Shown here: positions 7,478 through 14,826 of the stretch, one piece after another | Numbering within the stretch: position 1 is the first letter of the stretch | How the letters are laid out: every line of letters begins with the position of its first letter | DNA from: UBA4466 sp963925035 | GTDB taxonomy: Bacteria; Bacteroidota; Bacteroidia; Flavobacteriales_D; Crocinitomicaceae | DNA: 27,985 nucleotides | Assembly: GCA_963925035.1 (NCBI GenBank) | Contig: CAWUSK010000040.1 | Span: 1 to 27,985, forward strand | Direction of reading: 5' to 3' | Position numbers and translations under genes: made by a program | Notes under the pieces: generated by a model | Told to the model about the DNA's origin: nothing | The model's database searches: none | What the model saw: only the letters and a program-made list of their open reading frames with translations

Positions 7478-10152
7478 TGAAATTCTATTTCAAATTTTTC
7501 TTTCTTTTCGGCTTCAGATTCCTTCTTCATTTTATCTAATATTCGATTTATTTTTGAATCCTTTTTGGGCTGTTTCTCTTCAATAACAGGTTCAACTGAA
7601 TTGTCAGGATCAAATTCAATAATCATTTCTTCCTTCGGAGGATTTTTTTCTTTTACGTATTGTTTCACTGTAGAGTCATTCTTAAACAAACCGAATTCTG
7701 ACTTTAGGAGCGACTTTACATCTTCCTTCTCTTTTGTAATGTTCTCCTTGGTCGTTTCTTTTCGCGACTGTTTGTCCCATTCAATTGTCGGATTGTCGAT
7801 GTTTCCATACATGCGCATGTAAACTCTAAATCCAGTTCCGTCGTCGATGATTTCCCCAAACTCACTTGTTTTTTCCTTTTTCAAATCTTTGAACCTGAAA
7901 CCGAAGCGATAATCTACTTTATTGTCGAAAGAATGTTTCCCAGAAAGTTCCACATCCAAAGCAGAGGAGGAAATAGACATTTGTGGAATAGTTAAAACAC
8001 TGTTTTTGATAATCAATGTATTTTTCAATTGATCGAATTTTAAGTCGTTTAATTTACTTCCAAATGCATCGATGTTATCTTTTCCAATAACAGCTCTTAA
8101 ACTTGAGGATTTTAAACTTGAAATAATGGTATTGAAAGTCTCTAAATTTTTCAATCGACCGTTATCGATTTGAATGCCAATATTGGCAACAATTGCGTTC
8201 GAAATAACTCCAGAACGCAAATCGAAAGGCGCTTCAAAATTTAAACTTGCTTTTGCTTCGCCTTCTATGTTTGAACTTTTAATAACGGTCTGTTTGAAGT
8301 CGTCCCACTCTTTAAATAATTTTGTAAAATTGATGTTGTCTGAAACTATTTGGCTAGAAACATGAAATATTTCAGGTGTTTTCTCTTCAATTGTAAGAGA
8401 GCCATATACATCTGCGCCGCCAGTTTTAATTGCAATTTTAGAAAAATGAATTTTGCGGTTATCCACCGACATGTTTCCGGTAATTTCTTTGAAAGTATGC
8501 TCATCGTACTTTAAACTCCCAATTTCAACAAACATGTTTCCTGTGATATCGTTAGGTAAAATATATGCCCGCTCACGCAGCACAATTTCTTCTTTTGACT
8601 CTGTGCCCAAATCCTCCAAATAGATAAGATTACTGTTTATTGAAACATCGGCGGTCAAGTTACCCTGAGAAGAAATGTAAGCTGCTAAGTTGCCGAAAAG
8701 TCCATTGAAAGTAAAATCTGATCGTTTTACTCGAAGTTTTACATTATCGACGCCAGCTTCATCACCATTTAAGTATACGCGCCCAGCGATATTTTCAAAA
8801 ACACGTTTGTCATCTATAAGTTGAAGGTCAACATCTTTCAAGATGATTTGGCCGTCTAATTTTTGAATATCATAGTGGACAACCTGATTTTCATTTGTAT
8901 TGCCTTTAATCAAGAAGTCAGAGTGGACATCAATTGAACCAGTCAATGTTTGAATTGACGGTAGCTGGAAAAGAGCATGGAGAACTTCTAGATTTATTGT
9001 CCCATCGGCATTGCCTTCGAATACTGGGTTTGCGAATTGAGTTAACTTTAGGTTTCCCTTAAATGGTCCACCTGAAGTTGTAAAGGCAATGTTTTTTAAT
9101 TCAAGTTTCTCTTTTTCAGATCCGCCGCGATTTGAGTAAATTCCTTCTAAATTTAAACTAGATACAGTAATTCCAGATGTTGGTTCTTTTAAGTTGCCAT
9201 TTGTGATTCCGAAAATACAATCGACTGTAACAGATTGTTTTGCATTATCGTCGCCGTTGATTTCTAAATCGAAAAGTAGTGTTCCGCTTCCTCCAAAGTT
9301 CTTAACATTTTCTGTTTCTTTCATCGCCAAGCGATTCGCGGCATCTTCAATTTTTATATTTTTACCCTTCAAACTGAATTGAAATTCTTTTTCTGCAATA
9401 TTCCCTTTGAACGTAAAAGGCAATTCAGAAATGTAAATTGTGGATTGGGGAATCTGTATTGTTCCAGCTTCTTTATCAACATTGACCGTAATATTCAATT
9501 TCGCAGGTTTATTAGAAACAAGGTTGATTTTCCCACTTCGCGCTGCAATAATGTGAAGATCACTTGTTGCAGAAGTTGTGAATTTTGAAGAGCTAAACTC
9601 TCCTACGAGTGACATTGAGTGAATGTTAATAGCATATTTTTGGTCAATAACTTGGTTGAAATATGAAAATCTAAACTCTTCAAAGTCAACTTCTTCTAGT
9701 TTTACTGCAAGCTCAGTGTTCTCAAGAGAGTCCTTGCTTTCGGCAAGAATATCAAAATTGGCAATTCCTTGACTGTTGACTTTTAATTTGAGTGTTCCAG
9801 GTGAAATTTCAACTGATTTCAAGGTGTAATTTTCGCGCCATAAATCCATCGGATTGAATTTCATTCTGATCCGTTTCGAGTACAACAAGGTATCTAATTT
9901 GGTAGAGCCTTCGAATGAATCTTGAATAAAAACATCCTTGAAATCGACTGATAAGCTTGGAAACGAGCCCCAAAAAGCCAAATCAACATCCGAAACAGAA
10001 ACTGGAACTTTTAGACTTTTATTTACTTCTTCAATGACAAGGGCACAGATGTCATCCTTAAAAACATAAAGCACAACCGTAATTAACAGCACTAATCCAA
10101 GGATAATTCCTGTGAACCATTTAGCTATAAGGAGAATGCGCTTTTTTGTCAT
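7474..10152 (-). CDS. AsmA-like envelope protein
   Basis: An 892-residue protein with a single N-terminal membrane segment (about 12-31) after MTKKR, then the AsmA N-terminal region (VPVSVSDVDLAFWGSFPSLS, about 49-68) and a long chain of beta-strand repeats reaching a C-terminal AsmA_2-like part (residues 670-800, with MSISSSALDVELSG and DYRFGFRFKDL). The tail (about 805-892) is rich in Lys/Glu. By family knowledge AsmA-type proteins are anchored in the inner membrane and span or line the periplasm, and several help outer-membrane lipid or protein homeostasis. That role here is inference. It is the first gene of an operon with two flavoproteins, linked by 4-base overlaps. A -7 box lies 6 bases upstream of the ATG. 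Confidence 0.87.
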   Translation of the reverse strand: MTKKRILLIAKWFTGIILGLVLLITVVLYVFKDDICALVIEEVNKSLKVPVSVSDVDLAFWGSFPSLSVDFKDVFIQDSFEGSTKLDTLLYSKRIRMKFNPMDLWRENYTLKSVEISPGTLKLKVNSQGIANFDILAESKDSLENTELAVKLEEVDFEEFRFSYFNQVIDQKYAINIHSMSLVGEFSSSKFTTSATSDLHIIAARSGKINLVSNKPAKLNITVNVDKEAGTIQIPQSTIYISELPFTFKGNIAEKEFQFSLKGKNIKIEDAANRLAMKETENVKNFGGSGTLLFDLEINGDDNAKQSVTVDCIFGITNGNLKEPTSGITVSSLNLEGIYSNRGGSEKEKLELKNIAFTTSGGPFKGNLKLTQFANPVFEGNADGTINLEVLHALFQLPSIQTLTGSIDVHSDFLIKGNTNENQVVHYDIQKLDGQIILKDVDLQLIDDKRVFENIAGRVYLNGDEAGVDNVKLRVKRSDFTFNGLFGNLAAYISSQGNLTADVSINSNLIYLEDLGTESKEEIVLRERAYILPNDITGNMFVEIGSLKYDEHTFKEITGNMSVDNRKIHFSKIAIKTGGADVYGSLTIEEKTPEIFHVSSQIVSDNINFTKLFKEWDDFKQTVIKSSNIEGEAKASLNFEAPFDLRSGVISNAIVANIGIQIDNGRLKNLETFNTIISSLKSSSLRAVIGKDNIDAFGSKLNDLKFDQLKNTLIIKNSVLTIPQMSISSSALDVELSGKHSFDNKVDYRFGFRFKDLKKEKTSEFGEIIDDGTGFRVYMRMYGNIDNPTIEWDKQSRKETTKENITKEKEDVKSLLKSEFGLFKNDSTVKQYVKEKNPPKEEMIIEFDPDNSVEPVIEEKQPKKDSKINRILDKMKKESEAEKKEKFEIEFQ

Positions 10153-10157
10153 TGGTG

Positions 10158-10165
10158 CAAAGTTA
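10158..10165 (-). promoter_or_regulatory. -7 box of the AsmA/flavoprotein operon
   Basis: On the minus strand this reads TAACTTTG, an exact TAnnTTTG. The predicted start of transcription is only 1-3 bases before the ATG at 10152, giving an almost leaderless operon message. No convincing -33 box was seen. Confidence 0.5.
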
Positions 10166-10287
10166 TTTTATAATAGAGATGGATTGAAGAACTAACAGTT
10201 TACTTATTAACGCAGTTGTGTTGGGATTTGTTACTTTACCGTGGAAAAAAGAAATCTTTGTTTTTCAGATGTTAAGGCAGTTTCTAT

Positions 10288-10295
10288 TATCTTTG
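10288..10295 (+). promoter_or_regulatory. -7 box of the PfkB-DUF349 operon
   Basis: TATCTTTG matches TAnnTTTG exactly and lies 22 bases before the ATG at 10318. The nearest exact TTTG upstream (10257-10260) is 27 bases away, longer than usual. A degenerate TTTC at 10262-10265 would give 22. Confidence 0.5.
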
Positions 10296-10317
10296 CATTT
10301 GGATTTAAAACAAAAAA

Positions 10318-11247
10318 ATGAGTTTACTTACAGTAGGATCAGTTGCTTTTGATGCAATTGAAACACCATTCGGAAAAACGGATAAAATTATTGGCGGAGC
10401 AGGAACGTATATCGCTCTTGCTGCAGCATTTTATAATAACGAGCAAAACATTGTTTCAGTAGTTGGAGATGACTTTCCACAAGAGATGCTGGATCAATTG
10501 AAAAATAGAAATGTAAATATCGAAGGATTACAGATAAAAAAAGGTGAAAAAACATTCTTTTGGTCTGGTAAATACCACAACGATATGAACTCGCGAGATA
10601 CGTTAGTAACGGAATTGAACGTATTGGAGCACTTTGACCCAATTATTCCTGCAAGTTATCAAGGAGCAGATTATCTTTTGTTAGGGAATTTAAGTCCTCA
10701 AGTTCAGGCACAAGTAATTGAAAGGTTGACTGTTCGTCCGAAGCTAATTGCAATGGATACGATGAATTTCTGGATGGACATCGCAATGGATGACTTAAAG
10801 AAAACGATTTCAATGGTTGATATCTTAATCATTAATGATGAAGAAGCACGCCAATTGTCAGGAGAATATTCGTTGGTAAAAGCGTCAAAAGTAATTCGTG
10901 CTATGGGACCAAAATATTTAATCATTAAGAAAGGTGAGCATGGAGCTTTGTTGTTCTACGGAGACAAAGTTTTCTTTGCACCAGCTTTACCTTTAGAGGA
11001 AGTTTTTGATCCAACTGGAGCAGGAGATACTTTTGCAGGAGGATTTATGGGATATTTGGCGAGTACAGATGATATTTCTTTTGACAACATGAAAAGAGCG
11101 ATTATCAATGGTTCTGCATTGGCTTCATTCTGTGTTGAGAAGTTTGGAACTGAGCGTTTGATGACAATCACTAAGCAAGATTTAGAGAATAGAATTGAAA
11201 AATTTGTTGCGTTGACAAATTTTGAAATGGTACAACTGATTAATTAA
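10318..11247 (+). CDS. PfkB-family sugar/nucleoside kinase
   Basis: A 309-residue ribokinase-fold enzyme expected to move a phosphate from ATP to a sugar or nucleoside hydroxyl in the cytoplasm. The N-terminal substrate part has GSVAFDAIETPFG (7-19) with the usual Asp12 and IIGGAGTYIALAAA (24-37), the PfkB glycine signature. The C-terminal ATP and catalytic signature is DPTGAGDTFAGGFMGYL (231-247), with Asp237 as the predicted catalytic base. It also has NDEEARQLSG (173-182), typical of the family. Length is normal. The substrate cannot be decided from these motifs. It starts an operon with the DUF349 gene only 5 bases downstream. Confidence 0.9.
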   Translation: MSLLTVGSVAFDAIETPFGKTDKIIGGAGTYIALAAAFYNNEQNIVSVVGDDFPQEMLDQLKNRNVNIEGLQIKKGEKTFFWSGKYHNDMNSRDTLVTELNVLEHFDPIIPASYQGADYLLLGNLSPQVQAQVIERLTVRPKLIAMDTMNFWMDIAMDDLKKTISMVDILIINDEEARQLSGEYSLVKASKVIRAMGPKYLIIKKGEHGALLFYGDKVFFAPALPLEEVFDPTGAGDTFAGGFMGYLASTDDISFDNMKRAIINGSALASFCVEKFGTERLMTITKQDLENRIEKFVALTNFEMVQLIN

Positions 11248-11252
11248 GCACA

Positions 11253-12977
11253 ATGGAAGACTTGAATTTTTTAGAGGAATTGAATACACTGACAGTGAAC
11301 GAAGACGTGCTATCTGTAAGTAAAGATGTAAATGAATTAAGAAGTAAATTTGAAGATTACATCTTAGAGGAAGAACGAAAAATTCAAGTGGCCCAAATGG
11401 CTACTGAGGAAAACGAAGAGGCGGTTGAACCTTCTGCCGATTCAAAACAAGAAGAGATTGTTCAATTAAAAGAGCAGTTTTATGAAGTTTATAACGCTTA
11501 CAAGGAAAAGCGTAAAGCTAAAGTTGAAGATAAAAAGGCTAACGAAGCGAGTAATTTAGCTGAAAAAACAGCTTTGATTAAGCGTTTGAAAGAAGTTATT
11601 TCAACAGAAGAAAATATCGGAGCAGCTTTTTCAGCATTGAATGAAATTCAAGATAAATGGAAAGAAATTGGCGATATCCCGAGAGATAAACGTAATGATA
11701 TTCAAGGTGAATATTCTCGTTTGTTGGAAGATTTCTTTTACAACATCAAGATTTATAAAGAATTAAAAGACCACGATTTTCACCGTAATTTTCAATTAAA
11801 AACAGCGTTGATTGTTGAGTTAAAAAAGATAAATCAATTGGATTCCATTCGTGAAGCCGAAAATCAATTAAAGAAATTACAAAACGACTGGGAAGACATT
11901 GGTCCAGTTCCAAATGAGGAATGGGAAAATGTTAAAGAAGCGTATTGGACGGAAGTTCGTTCAGTTTACAATAAAGTCAACCGTTTTTACGATGATCGAA
12001 GAGTAGAACAACAAAATAATTTAGCTGCAAAAGCCGAATTGGTGGAAGTAACGAAAGTTTTGATTGCAGAAAAAGATAAGAATGATTCTTCAAAAGCTTG
12101 GGAAGATATGTCGAAAGATATTTTGGAAATTCAAGCGAAATGGAAGAAAGTTGGTTTTGGTCCAAAAAAGGAAAACGAACTAATTTGGAAAGATTTCAGA
12201 GCAGTTTGTGACGAGTTTTTTGCAGCGAAGAAAGCATTTTTCGCCACTATTCATGAAGAATTTGACGGATTAGCCGCAAAGAAAAAGGCACTAATCGATA
12301 AGGCGCACGCTTTAAAAGAGTCAACTGATTGGAAAGATACCGCGAATAAACTGAAGCAATTGCAACAGCAATGGAAGCAAATCGGACACGCGGGCGTGAA
12401 ACACGAGCAAAAATTGTGGAAAGAATTTAGAGGAGCTTGTGACGCTTTTTTCAATAATCGCCAGGCTCAATTCGATGCAAAAGATGCTGAGTTTGAAGGG
12501 AATTTGAAATTGAAAGAAGCGTTGATCGCTGAAGTTACGGCATACATAGTTCCTGCAGAAAAGAAACAAGCGCTGGCTGATTTGAAAGCATTTTCGGAGA
12601 AGTTCAATGCGATTGGATTGGTTCCTATGAAAGCAAAGGACGGTGTTTTTAAAGCTTATAAATCTGCATTAGACAAACACTACGGTGATTTGAAAATGGA
12701 AGGTGCTGAGAAAGAAGCGATTCTGTTTGAAGCAAAAATTGATGCATTAAAAGCAAGTCCAAGTGCTGGCCGATCATTTTCTGACTTAAAAGCAGACTTG
12801 AGAAAAGAGATTGATGTGCATAATAAAGAAATCAGTCAATTGGAAAATAACCTTGGCTTCTTTGCAAACAGTAAAGGTGCAGATGCTCTAAAGAAAGATG
12901 TTGAACGTAAAGTTGATGCTGCTAAAGCAAAAATTCTTGAAATTAGAGCGAAATTAAAAATGATCCCGAATGAATAG
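11253..12977 (+). CDS. DUF349 repeat protein
   Basis: A 574-residue, highly charged, alpha-helical cytoplasmic protein. It has five DUF349 repeats at about residues 102-170, 180-248, 259-330, 343-410 and 417-480. Each is a helical hairpin with a tryptophan-containing 'xLqxxWkxIGxxP' centre (for example DKWKEIGDIPRDK, NDWEDIGPVPNEE, AKWKKVGFGPKKE, QQWKQIGHAG). The fifth repeat lacks the central Trp (KFNAIGLVPMK). The N-terminal 100 residues are acidic and the last 90 form coiled coil. Function is not established for the family in this phylum. There is no signal peptide or membrane helix. It sits 5 bases after the kinase gene and overlaps the next gene by 8 bases, so all three are co-expressed. 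Confidence 0.92.
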   Translation: MEDLNFLEELNTLTVNEDVLSVSKDVNELRSKFEDYILEEERKIQVAQMATEENEEAVEPSADSKQEEIVQLKEQFYEVYNAYKEKRKAKVEDKKANEASNLAEKTALIKRLKEVISTEENIGAAFSALNEIQDKWKEIGDIPRDKRNDIQGEYSRLLEDFFYNIKIYKELKDHDFHRNFQLKTALIVELKKINQLDSIREAENQLKKLQNDWEDIGPVPNEEWENVKEAYWTEVRSVYNKVNRFYDDRRVEQQNNLAAKAELVEVTKVLIAEKDKNDSSKAWEDMSKDILEIQAKWKKVGFGPKKENELIWKDFRAVCDEFFAAKKAFFATIHEEFDGLAAKKKALIDKAHALKESTDWKDTANKLKQLQQQWKQIGHAGVKHEQKLWKEFRGACDAFFNNRQAQFDAKDAEFEGNLKLKEALIAEVTAYIVPAEKKQALADLKAFSEKFNAIGLVPMKAKDGVFKAYKSALDKHYGDLKMEGAEKEAILFEAKIDALKASPSAGRSFSDLKADLRKEIDVHNKEISQLENNLGFFANSKGADALKKDVERKVDAAKAKILEIRAKLKMIPNE

Positions 12978-13638
12978 ATCCATCAATGTGTTACTCGTAT
13001 TTATTTTAATGCCAACAATGCTAATAACCATTATCATTGGATTTGATTTACCACTTACTTTTTTAAAAACATCTGGAGCAGATATGCCTTATCGAGAAGA
13101 AGTTTTTCTTAGTTTAGGATTGCTTATTTTGATGATTAACGTGCGTCGTTCAATTCGCCGTTGGGTTGGAATATCAATGGTTTCTAAGGTGAATAAATTT
13201 AAATGGAACGAACCAGTAAGTTTGCCGAGAAAAAAGCGAGTTGTCACTTATCTAATTCTTGAAATTGCAATTATGGCGTTTGTTGCGGTGGCACTTTACG
13301 TTGTTTCACCTCAAGCATGGATGCCAGCAATTGGTTTTTTGTTTGGTGCGGTAGATAATGTTGTATTTACTATCATCGGTATTTCAAGAGACAGTTACCG
13401 TGTTGGACTTTCGTCAAGAGCCTTGGTTATTGCAGACCGCGAAGTGATCGTGTTGTATTTTACAGGACTGAGAAAAGTTTCTCAGCAACAGCAAAGTATT
13501 TATTTCGATTACATCAAAGGGTTACAAATGGATTTCCCAACAGATTGTATTCAAGAAGATAGTAGAGCTGAATTTTTTAAAATATTGGAAGCACAAATGG
13601 ATCCAGAAAGGGTTTATTTCTCTCATAAAATGGCGTAA
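12970..13638 (+). CDS. Unknown four-helix membrane protein
   Basis: A 222-residue protein I do not recognise. Predicted membrane segments lie at about 5-25, 43-60, 88-110 and 117-139, separated by basic loops (NVRRSIRRW, PRKKR). The remaining 80 or so residues form a soluble C-terminal domain with a beta-type stretch (RALVIADREVIVLYFTGLRKVSQQQQSIYFDYIKGLQMDF), resembling a small PH-like or membrane-bound regulatory domain. That comparison is only a fold guess. Its ATG overlaps the end of the DUF349 gene by 8 bases, implying coupled translation with that protein. Codon use is like its neighbours. It is the last gene of the PfkB-DUF349 operon, and is followed by hairpins without a T tract. Confidence 0.8.
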   Translation: MNRSINVLLVFILMPTMLITIIIGFDLPLTFLKTSGADMPYREEVFLSLGLLILMINVRRSIRRWVGISMVSKVNKFKWNEPVSLPRKKRVVTYLILEIAIMAFVAVALYVVSPQAWMPAIGFLFGAVDNVVFTIIGISRDSYRVGLSSRALVIADREVIVLYFTGLRKVSQQQQSIYFDYIKGLQMDFPTDCIQEDSRAEFFKILEAQMDPERVYFSHKMA

Positions 13639-13666
13639 TTTTTCATTAGTGATTTCCTGAAAATCA

Positions 13667-13694
13667 TTGGCTTGAATAGTGTTATTCCAGCCAA
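13667..13694. other. Strong hairpin after the DUF349 operon
   Basis: TTGGCTTGAATA, loop GTGT, TATTCCAGCCAA: a 12-bp stem with one mismatch. A weaker stem (TGATTT/AAATCA) lies just before it at 13650-13666. Neither has a T tract, so this is at best an unusual terminator. It may protect the 3' end of the mRNA. Confidence 0.5.
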
Positions 13695-13772
13695 TACGGA
13701 ATCTATGAGTCTGGAGATGGCGATTATCCAATTGATATGGGACTTAGAGGTTTGAAACCAGTTGTTCAATAA
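13680..13772 (+). pseudogene. Possible orphan C-terminal gene fragment
   Basis: Between the membrane-protein gene and the LD-carboxypeptidase a short frame ends in YESGDGDYPIDMGLRGLKPV followed by VQ and TAA (13770-13772). It is opened only by a stop at 13677-13679 and has no start codon before an internal Met. The composition looks like real protein (turn-rich, charged, no low complexity), but I do not recognise it. A second frame over the same bases (VIPANTESMSLEMAIIQLIW) also looks plausible, so coding character is uncertain. It could be the decayed tail of a lost gene. Confidence 0.25.
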
Positions 13773-13795
13773 ACTATTATACTTATCTTTTGGCT

Positions 13796-14824
13796 ATGAA
13801 TAAAATAAGCCGAAGGAGTTTTATACCATTATTGGGCACAGCGGTGGCGGGAGCTTCCGTTGTGTCATTTTCTATAAGTAAAGATACTTCAGTAAGCGAA
13901 ATAACTCTGCCGCCCTCTTTAAAAAAAGGAGATACAATTGGAGTTTGCGCTCCTGCTGGAGGAATAAAATCACCGTCTGAAATCACAGATTTTCAAAAGG
14001 TATTGAATGATTTAGGTTATTCAGTTGTTTTATCAGAAAATATCGAAAAGAATACCGGGTATTTTTCGGGGACAGACCAACAGCGCGGCGAAGACTTCAT
14101 GAATTTGATTAAAAATGAGGATGTAAAAGCCATTTTCTTTATACGCGGAGGTTGGGGTTGTGCGAGGATGTTAGAATACTTAGATTTTGAAGTGATAAAT
14201 AAACATCCTAAGATCATTATGGGATTTAGTGACCCAACAGCATTGTTAAACGCAATAACGGTTAAAACGGGCTTGATTACGTTTCACGGTCCAGGAGGAA
14301 ATTCAACGTGGAATAATTATAGTCTACACTATATCAATGAATTATTGGTAGAAGGAAAGCAAGTGAATTATCACAATCAAAAAGGTGATTTGCCAATTGT
14401 TACTTACAGTGAAGGAACGGCCCAAGGAGAGTTTTTTGGGGGGAATTTGAGTGTTCTTTCTACAATGATAGGTTCTGAGTACTTGCCAGACTGGAAAGGA
14501 AAAGTTCTCTTTTTGGAAGATGTCGCCGAAGAGCCTTATCGTATTGATAGAATGTTAACACATTTGAAATTGGCCGGCGTTTTTGATCAAATTTCTGGAT
14601 TGATTTTAGGAACGTTCCGTAAATGTCTTGCCGAAGAACCGAACTTTTCATTTACACTTGAAGAAGTCTTTGAACAACATTTTAACGGAGCTAAATTTCC
14701 TGTTTATTATGGTGCGCAAATCGGACATACAGCAAATAAATTTACAATTCCAATTGGATTAAAGGTAGAAATGAACGCGGGTGAGGGAACTTTTAGGCTG
14801 ATGAATTCAGCTGTTCAATTTTAA
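13796..14824 (+). CDS. LD-carboxypeptidase (peptidase family S66), Tat-exported
   Basis: A 342-residue serine peptidase of the LdcA/MccF family. LdcA-type members cut the terminal D-alanine from muropeptide tetrapeptides during peptidoglycan recycling. The triad is visible: nucleophile Ser145 in MGFSDPTALLNAI, Glu241 in LFLEDVAEEPYRIDRML and His311 in YYGAQIGHTANKFTIPIG. The N-terminal IGVCAPAGGI and FIRGGWGCARML also fit. The chain begins MNKISRRSFIPLLGTAVAGA, a twin-arginine signal, so the folded enzyme is probably exported by Tat, whereas E. coli LdcA is cytoplasmic. The start at 13796 (ATG) is preferred to the TTG two codons earlier. It converges with the VWA gene, with 2 bases between the stops and no visible terminator. 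Confidence 0.92.
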   Translation: MNKISRRSFIPLLGTAVAGASVVSFSISKDTSVSEITLPPSLKKGDTIGVCAPAGGIKSPSEITDFQKVLNDLGYSVVLSENIEKNTGYFSGTDQQRGEDFMNLIKNEDVKAIFFIRGGWGCARMLEYLDFEVINKHPKIIMGFSDPTALLNAITVKTGLITFHGPGGNSTWNNYSLHYINELLVEGKQVNYHNQKGDLPIVTYSEGTAQGEFFGGNLSVLSTMIGSEYLPDWKGKVLFLEDVAEEPYRIDRMLTHLKLAGVFDQISGLILGTFRKCLAEEPNFSFTLEEVFEQHFNGAKFPVYYGAQIGHTANKFTIPIGLKVEMNAGEGTFRLMNSAVQF

Positions 14825-14826
14825 GG

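Noticed and set aside
9379..9588. Plus-strand open frame inside the AsmA-like gene
   Set aside because: Cys/Phe/Asn-rich composition and full overlap with a well-supported minus-strand gene mark it as an antisense shadow. The same applies to the other antisense frames in this window.
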